The notes below the pieces were generated by a model. That model was not told the origin of the DNA. It did no database searches and saw nothing but the letters and a program-made list of their open reading frames with translations. A stretch of 64,000 nt of DNA from the NCBI GenBank assembly GCA_002205965.3, contig NADL03000462.1, forward strand, positions 505,001 through 569,000, given 5' to 3'. A program made the position numbers and the translations under genes. The stretch is from Kappaphycus alvarezii (lineage: Eukaryota > Rhodophyta > Florideophyceae > Gigartinales > Solieriaceae). Positions 52,628-63,210 of this stretch are shown in pieces. Within the stretch, counting starts at the first letter, position 1. Each line of letters opens with the position of its first letter.

Positions 52628-55600
52628 GGGCCTTTTCTTTTTGTCGCCCGTCTAGTTGCATCCCCCTATTTCTGGCGAGTGTTGCCAAGAGCATCCAAGT
52701 CATTGAGGCTAATTGTTGTTTCTACATACTTTCATCCCAATTCTTATTGGTTTCTTGTCGCTAGCTGAATACTAGAACTCCCCGCACTTTTGTGCAACAT
52801 AACGTCTTGTACGCCTAGTGTCTCAACTTTTGTGGTTTGTGGTGTTGGTCCACTCTCATCCAGGCAGCCTTACAACCTGCCGTTCACCAGGCTTTCAATA
52901 CACCTAGTACTCTAATTCATTGTAAGAATCCCCGCCTTCAGTGCAACGACCTCTTAAATCGGCAATTGCTTAAATTATGGGTTCAGCTACGTGTAAAGAG
53001 ATCGGAGCATGTAGTTCGTTTAGATCATAGTTAACCGAAACTTTCTGCATACAAATTTAAACGAAACAGTTTATTTAAGAAGAAATTGTTCGTCTTACTG
53101 ATAGGTTTCAAGCGGAACTCCTAAACCACAGGTAGATTTTTCTGAGCAGGACTCATTGAAACATAGACCAAAATAACTCTGCGTCATAGAGCGCTGTACT
53201 CGCGATTATTAGCTTCCCACTAGAGCTTTTACTAGACAGACTCAGCGAAATTTCATTGCAAACTTGGCTCCATTCCACTCAAAAGATCTATTATTATGTG
53301 CGGAAAAACTGGAAGCAGCCATGTCTGGCATAGCAAAACTAACTTCGCGATCATCTCCTGTGCCGAATAAATCTCTCTTTCCGACGCTCTTTCTCTCTTT
53401 ACTCTTTCATAAAATCCATCCAGAAGTAAAATAACTCCATTAAATTGCCTCTGTCTGCAAAATAGTCATTGCCTTCTTGTGATAATTATTTTTTGATTTG
53501 CAAAGATCCTGAAAAGTGATTTTTCGCTCTCAACTGTAACTAAATGATATCTTACTATAATGTAAAATTGTTTTCGGTTACTAAATGTGTTTGAATTGTA
53601 TGTAAGGGCTGAATATTCTACCTGATACTGAAATTCGGTTGAATGATACCTTCGCGCGTGGACTACACAGTAAAATGGGCTTTTCCTTTCACCCTTTCTG
53701 AAGGCAACATGTTCCGAATCCAGTTACTGTAGCTCAGAGTTTCTGTCCATAGTTAATTTCCTGGAGGATTCCTAATAGAAGAAATTAGGCTCGAACACAG
53801 AATTATTTCAAGAGCCTGTTCGAAACTCCGTTGCTTTAGTGAGCATAAGCTAGCTCCAAACTTATTCCGTGTTTCATTTCGCATTCGCAAATATAATTCG
53901 ACATCTATTACCTAGAGCAATCAAGGCCGATTTTCACCAATCGGAGCCACAAGACACTTTTCAGAGGCTAACCTAGTTTTCAATCATTAAAACACTCCAA
54001 TTTACCCCCCTTTTCAGACTGCTCCCAAAAAAATTTCAATCCATTTTAAAATCCTTCTTTGGCTTTGCTAAAGGAAACATGCATTTTATGGCCTATAGAA
54101 GCATCCATTTCGTGATTCGCGTGATGCTTTTACTGTGATATCCGCAGTTACTAGTTAGAGAGAGTGATCATCCTCCATTTTGCTATCTTAAATTGCTCTA
54201 ATCTGCATTCTGTTAGTGGTGAAGGTGACGCATAACAATCTTTGGGAGTTGCTTCTGGGAAACTTCGGTACACATTCTATCATATTCCATAGTCGCACAT
54301 ATCATCGAGGGCTGGGGTTACCGATTCTGCAATTCTATTCAAGGTAGCTTTCTGTCTTCTTCTTTAGGCCCCGAGTTACAGTTCTGAAAATAGATTAATC
54401 ACCCTCTGGTCCAACATAAAGATTTATTCCAGAAAGCTTAGGATATGTAAGTGAGTAGAATCCATCTCTTCCAGTCTCAAAGGAATCTTAAATGTCCTAG
54501 TTCCCATTTTCAGCAGCGACGCATGTCCTAATACCATTTTTGCGGGTAGCCCCTTTTTGAACATGATATTGAGTGACTGAGTGAGCATTCCCACTGAGAG
54601 GGTGTTGGTATCAGTTGTACGCTTCCGCTTGGAAGCATAATCCTAATGTAATAAAAATTTTACCCTAATCGACGATAATTGAGCATTCTTGAGCTGCTTG
54701 AACATTCATAGTATCTGAGTGATCATACTTGATGAAAGATTTGTTGCTGTAAAAGAGATGGTGTTAGTCCCCAGAGTCAATGAGGATAAAATCTTTCTTA
54801 GCCGTGCTGCAATTTGCTACTATTCTTCTGCACTTTATCCTTCACATGAAACCAAATCTACAATACTTTTCTTTCCGATTTTTGCACTGATATTTAGTTC
54901 GAGGCGGTGACTGTTGATGAACTCGAGAGGTCTGAGCAGCAGTTTTTTGAATTTCATGAGCACTGCTGTGTGAATGGACATTATGCTACATATTCTGCGA
55001 GTAAAACCAGGACTGCCTCATCCACATTCTCGATCATGGCTTTTCGAAATTAACAATTCACAACTGCTTTGCATGTCAGCCATACTAACATTCAGAAGCG
55101 CGGTGGCCTAGTCTACCGCAAGTGAAGCATGGATTTTTCTCGGTACTAACAAGTATATTATGCGCAGTTGAGACTATATTCCACTTTATTCTTGCTTAAG
55201 AATACAAATGCTTTTGGTGTGTTTACACCCTTCACGTGATTTTGATTTGTAGTCTACATATTTCAGTTTGCATTGCAAGGAAAAGTTAAGCATACAATAT
55301 TTACTGCCCACACAGGGATTTCTTTTCAATGATTGGTAGGAATGAGTTCTGTAACGAACGAAAGAGCTTCCTGATTTTCTCTTTCACTAATAATTCTTTG
55401 TGCAAATCATTCAGGCGGTTTAGGGATTCCACGAAACTAGTTAAGGCGTTTGTTCTACATCGAATCTTTCAATCATTTTCGCTGCTCTATTTCCTGTCGA
55501 GTATTGATTACTATTTTCTCACTATAATTCAGATGAAGTTGAGTATCCGCGTCCTACATTTTTTTCGCGTAGTCTTCCCCATCAATGAGGGAGCTGATCT

Positions 55601-56544
55601 GCGATACAGGAAAAATTTTGATTGTGAGTACTATTGAGCTTCGGGACTTAATGTTTGCATTTTTCCAAGCAGCAAATGGATCGGGACCTCACTCTTAGGT
55701 GAGTTAACTGAGATATAGATATCATTTCAGAGTTTAAGCTTTGATGCCACTTCTCTAATCAATAAAATCATCCGCGCTACCTAATTTTGGAATTTATCAC
55801 TTCCTTTCGAATAATCTTTCGTCTTCCATGAATGCGATAAAATTTATTAAGCGGAGAACGGACAAGAAAAGTTGCAGTGAGGGCGCGGTCAGCAAATTTT
55901 CTTTGCGAACTCTTGGGGTGCTACCATGCGACGAAGACCGCTATCCCTTCTCTCTGGGAGACCCGTAGCAACCTAACCTCCTTTTCTTTGATCCTTCTCT
56001 GTACACAGACTTATTGCGGCCCTCGCATCTTACAGTATCACCTAGATGTAAATATACCACTACTTTCATGCTCTGAATACATGCTGTTCCTTTCAGCGAG
56101 ACCCATATTTCCCCCATTCTGGACATGGTTGATTCTCTCCGAGATAGCTTGACTGTACACACTCACCGCTTCTTGATAAGTCTCAAAAACGTTTCAAATA
56201 CCCCTGATCGGGTTACCTAAGTTTCGGTTGATTCTATATTTTTGATGCGCACTGTTTATAGGTGGGTGCTTTAGGTGTTTTGAGCCTAGAAGAGACAGCC
56301 AGGCCTCCATAGTAACCATTGAAATATGACAATCAAGTTGGTGGCGAAAATGTCATAGTAGTAGCGTTCGTGGGATGAGCGGTGAGCGGTGAACTAGGAC
56401 ACAGATGTTGTTTCCAAAAATTTAGCTTTTGAATGCAAATTATTGGAAGAAACTTTCATTGTTTTGCAGTGATGAACTCATGGTCGCGCAAATATTCAAT
56501 TAAAACAGGTGGTTTTTAGCTTTTTATGATACCAAACATAGAGA

Positions 56545-56599
56545 GATGAATTCCCGAGGTTGCTTCCTCTCTGTAAGGAAGCAATCTCGGGAGATCATC
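56545..56599. other. 24-bp stem hairpin
   Basis: Left arm 56545-56568 and right arm 56576-56599 pair with about three mismatches (one a possible G-U) around a 7-base loop. The core is TCCCGAGGTTGCTTCCT. It is long enough to resemble a small-RNA precursor, but no expression evidence exists in sequence. Confidence 0.8.
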
Positions 56600-57936
56600 C
56601 GGGTTACGAGTAGGGTTACTCTGGCTGATGTACAGTATACAAAAAGGACCCTTCGAACAGTGAACGAGCCCGAGAAGGGAAAAGGGGGTTGGACAGGCTA
56701 TCGTTTCACCCTTGTATCGTGCTTTGAGGATTTTATTCTTCTCTATACAGACTGTGTATATGTAGTGGTAAATTTCTTATGTCTGGTCTTTTCGCTCCAC
56801 TAATTGTATAGATACTTATGGATATTATAGAGAGGTCTATCTGATTTTGTTGTTGTAGATAACAACTACCGAGTGTGCTGTGGCTATAGTACGGTACCTG
56901 AGTTGTGTAGAAGTAGTGGGGCGACAGAGTCGGATTTGGTTAAGGGAAGACCAGATTCAACATTTTTGTGGACACAAAACCAAACCCACCAAAATAATGC
57001 TGTCGTGTTTTTTCATTTTCCCGCGAGGGCCACTTTCTTTTTTTTATGAACTTTGCAATTCGCGATATATCGCACCATAAACGTGCAAGGCTTCTGCAAA
57101 GCTTCGGCCAGCTACATTGTGATCAAACTGGACTGACCCCATGTTGCTAACCTTCACTCTTTAGAAATTCCCCGTCAAACCTAAACTCCCAAGCCCGTGC
57201 CGTCTCTGCGGGTTCCACTGCCTGTGATTTCCAAGCTGGTCGCTGAGCGATCAACGGGTACTACATGGAAACGACGCACCACACCGTTGGTAGTGGCTGG
57301 CTAGGATCCCTCGAGAATAGATATCAGATGCTCCTATACCGTAGTGAGGTCTGGGATGAACTGTGAAATGCATCCAAGTTTTTAACCTCCTAGTCCACAC
57401 GCACCGCGTGCCTGTGGAATTTTTGATGCGACCAATGGAGCAGGGGCTTGGCTACTCCATCAGGGCCGTAACCTTGCGTACCCCCTTCTCCCAAGAGATA
57501 TGTGTTTGCCGATCGCCCTCCGTTACCAGCAATCTGCTGCATCTTTTCACCCTTTAGCTGGATTAGCTCCCGGTAATTTTGGAGACTAATCCCATTTATT
57601 CATGCTTGGGTGTACTTGGTTACGCTTAGTAGTGCAAGTGTTTAATATTTTAGACCTGAAATAATTGTAAGTAATACTCTTCATGAGACGACGTGTGAAA
57701 AGACAGGCAGTTGCCTAAAGGGACAATGTATTTCATGTCAGCCGTTGATGAAAGTGGAAATACACTTTTTGATTTTTGAGTTTACGCATAAAGAATTTCA
57801 GAAAAAATCTCAGTGAGCAACCCGGGTTGTAATACACTTTAGTGAAAAGAAGTTTATTCTCCTATGAGGGCCCCTGCACATTACGCTACAAACAATGAAT
57901 AGATAGATATGAGTATTACAGTAGGATGCTCTTTGC

Positions 57937-59274
57937 GTGCAAGTACTCCGATTCATGGCCTCCGCCCGTCTCCTTCGCGATCCCTTCAGTCCCGGCAAGT
58001 CCCCCCCCACTCCCTTTCTCAAACGAGTCAACAGAGCAACTATGAAAAAAGGGAGGCTAAAGGACTTTATAAAGAACAAATGCCAAAAAAGACAGACACA
58101 CTGGAGGGCAACATTCTTATGTATCCTCAAGCACGGGCGTCTCCTACCGCACTCAGCATTCACCAGATCAGCTACAGTACTATACACAGCTCACAAAGCG
58201 GAGCAAGCCAAACAAGATTTTAACAAGATAGTTCATCGAAGCAGAAGGATCAGCTTATCTAGCTTTACCTTCAACTTCAACATTCTATCAAACGCCGAAT
58301 GTCTATGACTATTCAGATTCGGGAAGAGCCACGTCCAGATTGTCCCTAAAATAATGTCGTGACCGGCGTCTAAGACGGCAACAAGTCGGAACCGATACGC
58401 TGTCAACGACATACTAGTTATCTGCGTCGTTTTGAGAAGACTAGCGAGTCCAGCCAGGTGGTGTGAACTTGAAGTACTATTCGGCAAGCACTCGTCGCAG
58501 CTCTCTGAAATATTTTGGGAGAGCGTTGAGTTGATTTTGACCACCCGTCGATCACTACTCACAATAGGGCTGACGACCAGATTTATGCAGTGCAGAGCTG
58601 CTCTATAATACTCTGATCCTATAAAAGCCCAAACAAATGGGCTAAGCAACTGTGTGGATTTTATAGACGGCACCGTAATCGGAATCGCGAGAGCTGGCAA
58701 AAGTCACATGATGCAACTCGTCGCGTACAACGGACATAAAAGGAAGCATGACATCAAGTTCCAATCTGTAACAGCCCCTGATAGACTTGTACTACACGCT
58801 TTTGGTCCCATAGAAGGGCGCAGGCATGACTGGACACTATACTTAAGAATTAATCTAGAAGAAATCCTCCCCTCAGTATTGAACGTATATGAAACCCAAT
58901 ACTGCCTCTATGGAGAGTTGGGTACAATCGGAGATGGTTCCCAGAGGTTCTTTATGAAGATAGCAACCTTCAACAATTTCAAACTGCATTAAAAAGGTAT
59001 GTCAGTTGGACGTGTCACTGTCGAATGGATTTTTAAGGAAGTCAAAGCCTACTTCACAACAGTGGACTTTAAAAGAAAAATGAAAGTGTTTGAGTTTCCT
59101 GTGGGAGCCCTTTACTTAACCTCCATGCTATTTTATTACTTGAGGGTCTGCTTGTACCCAACGCAAACATCATCATCTTTCAAGTTTCCCCCGCCATCAC
59201 TCCAGGAATACATTAAACTTTCGGAAATAAGCCAGCAGTTAAATCTTGCAAAACATGTTTACTTAACTATTTAA
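57937..59274 (+). pseudogene. Harbinger transposase (HARBI1-like DDE)
   Basis: One frame of 446 codons with stops at 58306 (TGA), 58360 (TGA) and 58990 (TAA) and no frameshift. The helical N-part is AVNDILVICVVLRRLASPAR, then WCELEVLFGKHSSQLSEIFW. The catalytic domain has VDFIDGT (first Asp) and NGHKRKHDIKFQSV. EGRRHDW gives the second Asp. After the TAA, RVTVEWIFKEV gives the Glu. PPPSLQEYI follows near the C-terminus. All three catalytic residues are still encoded. It would cut and paste the element together with the Myb-like partner. The length fits the family. Confidence 0.82.
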
Positions 59275-59280
59275 CGGGGC

Positions 59281-59370
59281 CTCGAAGAGTGAGGACAAAG
59301 TCCACGTAGCGTGGCCCGAGCGAAGCGACAGTCCGCAGCCCCGCGGGGAGCCCGTGGGAGCGGAAGCTCC
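59281..59370. other. GC-rich cluster of five small hairpins between convergent genes
   Basis: Five stems lie in 90 bases. CTC-GAA-GAG is at 59281-59289 and CCACG-TAG-CGTGG at 59302-59314. GCGAAGC, the known very stable mini-hairpin, is at 59320-59326. CCCCGCGGGG is at 59339-59348. GGAGC-GGAA-GCTCC, with a GNRA-type loop, is at 59357-59370. It lies 6 bases after the transposase stop and before the Myb-like stop. It could be a shared 3'-end or terminator structure, or a separate GC cluster that inserted there. Confidence 0.65.
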
Positions 59371-59440
59371 GAGACCTCAACAAAACTCCTCAATTTTCTA
59401 AGTAGCAAGAATTAATCGTAAACTAGGAAAAAAGGCAAGA

Positions 59441-60355
59441 TCATTTGCGGGAAAAGGCCTCCATGAACAGCTTGAACTTCTCCAATTCCAGTTTCTGCGA
59501 TGCCTCCATTTCCCGACGTTTTTCAACCCTATCCTTCTCGCGCTCAGCAGATTCAAACCCAAGAAGGTCACGCTCCAGTTGGAGACGATCCTTCCCAACT
59601 TGCACGCGCGCAAGGTCTGCTTCCCGAAGATGCGTAGCGAATCTATCCATCTCACCAAACCCTGTAACATTACCACTCGTCCTTGCGTTGCGCGGGCGCG
59701 GCGACCCAGATTTCTTTTTCGAATTGCCTAGGTTGGGAGTGTCCTAGTTGTGAGATCCTGGTCGACTAGTTGCCATTACGATTAGCACCCTTCCCACTCT
59801 TTCTTTTTCCTGATCAAGTTCTGGACCGGGCCTCCTCTCCGGGCCCTTCTTGGCCTCCATATCCTCCCTTGCTAGCCTCATGGTGAGCAAAGGGTCATCC
59901 ATCTCCCAGACTTCACCCCCTAAACCAGAGCGAAGCTGGTCCTTCCTGTCTGCTTTACCGAAGAGGCTCCGAAGCCTTTTTCATCTGTCTAGAGCGCAAT
60001 TGGCTGACAATTTCTGATTTATCTTCGGATGTGCGTTAATATTCTTAGCGGCCGCCTCGAATCTCTTTGACACTGAACCGTAGGATGTTATGTGAGCCTT
60101 GGCCGCGGTAACTTCGCGTACGATAATCAGATCCTCCTCTGGGGTGAATCGCGAATGGCGACCTCTCCTCTCTTTCTCCGGCGATGATGTGGGAAGTACT
60201 TGCGCTCCACTTGTAGCAGTTATTTCGTGATCTTGATTTGGGGAGGGCACGGCTGCTGGGGCTGCTGGGTTAATCGCATCAGGAGGGTTTGGAGAAGGAA
60301 CAGGGGTGGGTGGTCGAGATAGGGGGTGCACATTGACTATGTTTCCTGTGACCAT
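59441..60355 (-). pseudogene. Harbinger Myb/SANT-like protein
   Basis: One minus frame from ATG 60355 to 59441, 305 codons, interrupted by a TGA at 59981-59983 and a TAG at 59744-59746, without frameshift. The N-terminus is Pro-rich. The Myb/SANT-like region is RHSRFTPEEDLIIVREV followed by AHITSYGSVSKRFEAAAKNI. After the first stop come KADRKDQLRSGLGGEVWE and DDPLLTMRLARED, usual for this family. The C-terminus is a charged coiled coil (EREKDRVEKRREMEASQKLE). The family's partner protein binds element ends and helps import the transposase. Confidence 0.75.
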
Positions 60356-61389
60356 TTTGCGCGTCGAATACTGAGAATGAAGGGGGGAGGTAGTGGTTTG
60401 GGAGGCTGCGGTTGTGGAAAGAGAGGGGCAAGGACGAGATGATGGAAGTGGGGGGATTGGGGGGACGGGGAGGTGTTGAAATGTCGAGGTTTGGGTGTGG
60501 GGGGAAGTGATGGAGGGTGTCGCGGTTTCCTCTGCTGCAGTTGCCGTGCCAAATTATGCCAACCTCGAATACTTTCCGCGGAAACATTTCTCACAGGTGT
60601 TCACTAATTAATGCGATTTCAAATACTTTGCTCACAACATACTGAAAGAATTCTGCAATTGAATTACAGTCCGTAATTCATTTCCCATTTTTAGTCATAT
60701 TTCATTCTGAAAAGTATATGCGTAAACTCTCTATTGACACAAATATTAAGCACAAAACTGTTTGGGTATCTGTGGTTGGCCAGTATTTCGGATTTTCTAA
60801 TCATTCCATGTCGATAGTCCTTACCGCATGTCTAAATCGTCGAGCTTTGTCCTCCTTCAATTAGAAATGGATGATCCAATGAACAAGCATGCGAGGGCCT
60901 TAATATTCACAGATAAAAAGCTGGCAAAGAGTCCGTAACCTACTATCAACACACAATGCAAAGCTGAACCTCCGTGGAGCCATCGAAGCAACTCAGTTGT
61001 GACACTCATGATTAGTTTCGTAATCAACAAAGCAACGGCAGAAAAAGTTCAATCGATTCAAGACTTCCTAGCGATATGCTTAACATAGCTTGATCAGGGG
61101 TCACTCCGACTGACTTGTAACATAGGGGGGGAAATCGGGGTGCTTTACTGATTAGGGATGTAGGACAGCTATTTTCCGAAGACTAGTGGGGGCAGGTCTA
61201 TGTATTAGAGAGTCTGAAAATGAGGCACAGTCATGAAGTACGACCTCACAGGACTGGTGTGAGGCCAGACGTAAGGTATGCTGCGTCGGACTTGCTGTAC
61301 AACATGCGAAGGGGGATTAATGATGTTTTTAATTTGGAGGATCAATGGTACAGTACAGTACAGTGGGTGGGGCGGAGCAAGAGATAACG
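60356..61389. other. spacer, possibly the right end of the Harbinger element
   Basis: The first ~250 bases are G-rich on the plus strand and probably hold the Myb-like gene's upstream region. The remainder is AT-rich with nothing recognised. Confidence 0.35.
61348..61364. repeat. GTACA triplicate
   Basis: Three GTACA units in a row (GTACAGTACAGTACAGT), directly next to the 3' end of the type II fragment. This is another occurrence of the recurrent motif. Confidence 0.7.
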
Positions 61390-61640
61390 GAGACGAGGCC
61401 TATTTGCTTAGCGACTGATACAAGCAGAGAACGGAGGTTCTCTGGAACCAACTTGCTGTGGCATGAATCTTTGCCTAAAACTCCTTCCGACAGAAAATTG
61501 GCGTTATTCTGGACGAATCTCTCTGCGGGACGAGCGAACAATGTTTGCCGCTCCGAAGCAATCGGAACAGCTGCACGCACAGCAATACCAGTCGCAACGC
61601 GGTTTGTGAAGGCCCGAGCAGCCGGGCACTGTAAGATTGG
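61390..61640 (-). pseudogene. LINE-like type II 3' fragment
   Basis: The minus strand reads FTNRVATGIAVRAAVPI, TLFARPAERFVQNNA and LSEGVLG. This closely matches the last ~50 codons of copy D. It continues into the 3' UTR, where TTCCAGAGAACCTC and the 6-bp hairpin (61427-61442) are conserved. It is an extreme 5' truncation and only mildly diverged from copy D. Confidence 0.82.
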
Positions 61641-63153
61641 TTTCCCGCGAATGGTGCAAAGGTTATGATTCCTATGAATTTCCATTCGCACCATTTGGCC
61701 AAATTGTGATGTAGTAGCTGTTCAGTTGAAACAATGGTCATTTTCCGTATAGTCAATAGAAGAGGTATTGGATTCGAAAGAAAGAAAGAAGTTAAATGCA
61801 TTCAGTATCTGCTGGGGAATTTGAACGCCACGGTAACTTAATGAACCTGTTAAATGTCGAAATTGCAGCGATTCGAGTACACGTTGTGTACGCTGAGCTC
61901 AAAAGGCACTCCTATTGTCAGCCGGGTATTCCCATATCTAATTCACTACGAAGGGAGGGGAAGAGGTTTGGGTGCTTTACCCGTCGATCTATCCTAAAGT
62001 TTTCCAGACAACTACAATCGACTGGAAAGGACATGCCGGCACAGTATTGTGGGAGGTACTATGCTCCCAAAAAGCCCACCTTAATTCGCTACGATAATGT
62101 CCAGAAATGATTTCTATGCGCTGTTTTGGTGTTTGCTTGCAAACTAGTTTAAAACTGACGCAAATCCGAAGGGTCCGGAGGATCCCTCGTGGGGGTAGAG
62201 TTTTTGTAAGTAATCGAATAAATGGGATCTCGAATAACAGTGTGCAGGAGGATTTGCTAAACGCTTGGGCACTGCTACCGATATCCAGATTCGTGTAATA
62301 TCGCTATCTTCCCGAATAACCAACTTACGTTTTCTCTCGAATCTTATTAACACAAGATACTCGACATAACTGCAAAAGGTTGTACAGCGATCGGCGTTCA
62401 CCTGATGATGGATTGGGATTGCACCATGCATTAGCAAGAAGAAGAATGACGCTTTATTGTTTGAAGACAAGTCCGCACTACACAGGACCTCTGTTTCTGC
62501 TAGACGGGTGTTGAAATGTTTGGATGGTTTACATTAACACTTGTTTTGTTTTCCACTCCAAGGATCCCGAGACATTTTTGTACTGGTGCCCTCTCCCTGT
62601 GCTACAACTCTCTTTTTATACGGCTTGCGAGTGCGGCCGTTTTTCCGGCCGTGCAGGTTTCTCCCGCATTGGTTGACATTCGCAAGGAGGCTGCCATGCG
62701 ATTCTCGTGCTGTGACGGCTAGAAACTTTGCCAGCACATGTATTTGGTCTTGAGTCTGACGGTATTCGCAGTAGTTTAATAAAGTCATGCCGATCAGCAA
62801 AGCTTGACTGTGCAACTGGCCGAGGTAGCGTCTGACAATGGGCGACTGGCCGCTTAAGTTATGCATCCAAGCGAGAAAGATTCTGCTATCATAGACTTGG
62901 TCATTCTCTCGCATTGGAGAGTCAGGCCGCTGTGATCACAATTGCGGCATCACAATATTCCTTCAAGTTGTGGAACTCCAGTAAACACATCACCAATTGG
63001 GAGCTTTTACTGGTGTACAGTATTCTTTTGATCCTGTAAGAGTGTGAAAGGCCTTGTTAATTCAACAGGATGCATGTGTAGCTCTTGAGCTAGAGTCTTA
63101 ATACGAGGGAGAGAACCCAACCAAAGCGTGTTATGGTAACGTCTTGTGATACT
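61641..63153. other. spacer
   Basis: Several frames of 60-126 codons exist (for instance 62534-62914 on the minus strand) but none resembles a known protein. I do not call genes here. Confidence 0.3.
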
Positions 63154-63210
63154 GTGCCCATGACTCGAACACCATGCAGTAAAAGGGATTGATCACTGCG
63201 CCATGGGCAC
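63154..63210 (-). other. tRNA-like inverted repeat (pseudo-tRNA or SINE head)
   Basis: On the minus strand GTGCCCATG and CATGGGCAC pair perfectly over 9 bp, like an acceptor stem. TGGCGCAGTGATC fits the A-box consensus, and GGTGTTCGAGTC resembles a B box. The total is only 57 bases and no proper T-stem forms, so it is not a functional tRNA as written. Confidence 0.4.

Larger units (their letters stand above)
39571..57936. other. long AT-rich, gene-poor stretch
   Basis: From about 39.6 kb the sequence becomes visibly AT-rich and nearly free of long frames on both strands for ~18 kb. I found no RT, transposase, tRNA, rRNA or known host protein. Small structures inside it are listed separately. 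Around 57100-57560 there is a GC-richer island with no recognised content. The stretch could be ancient decayed repeats or true intergenic DNA. Confidence 0.5.
57937..60355. mobile_element. PIF/Harbinger DNA transposon (transposase and Myb-like partner)
   Basis: Two convergent genes, a HARBI1-type transposase (plus) and a Myb/SANT-like protein (minus), are the standard pair of Harbinger elements. Both are readable in one frame and broken only by in-frame stops. Terminal inverted repeats and the 3-bp duplication were not located, so the true ends lie somewhat outside the coding limits given. Confidence 0.8.

Noticed and set aside
55105-55135. Possible tRNA A box (GGTGGCCTAGTC)
   Set aside because: No B box or cloverleaf follows within tRNA distance.
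57819-57828. AACCCGGGTT palindrome as the Harbinger terminal repeat
   Set aside because: No matching inverted copy was found on the right side of the element.
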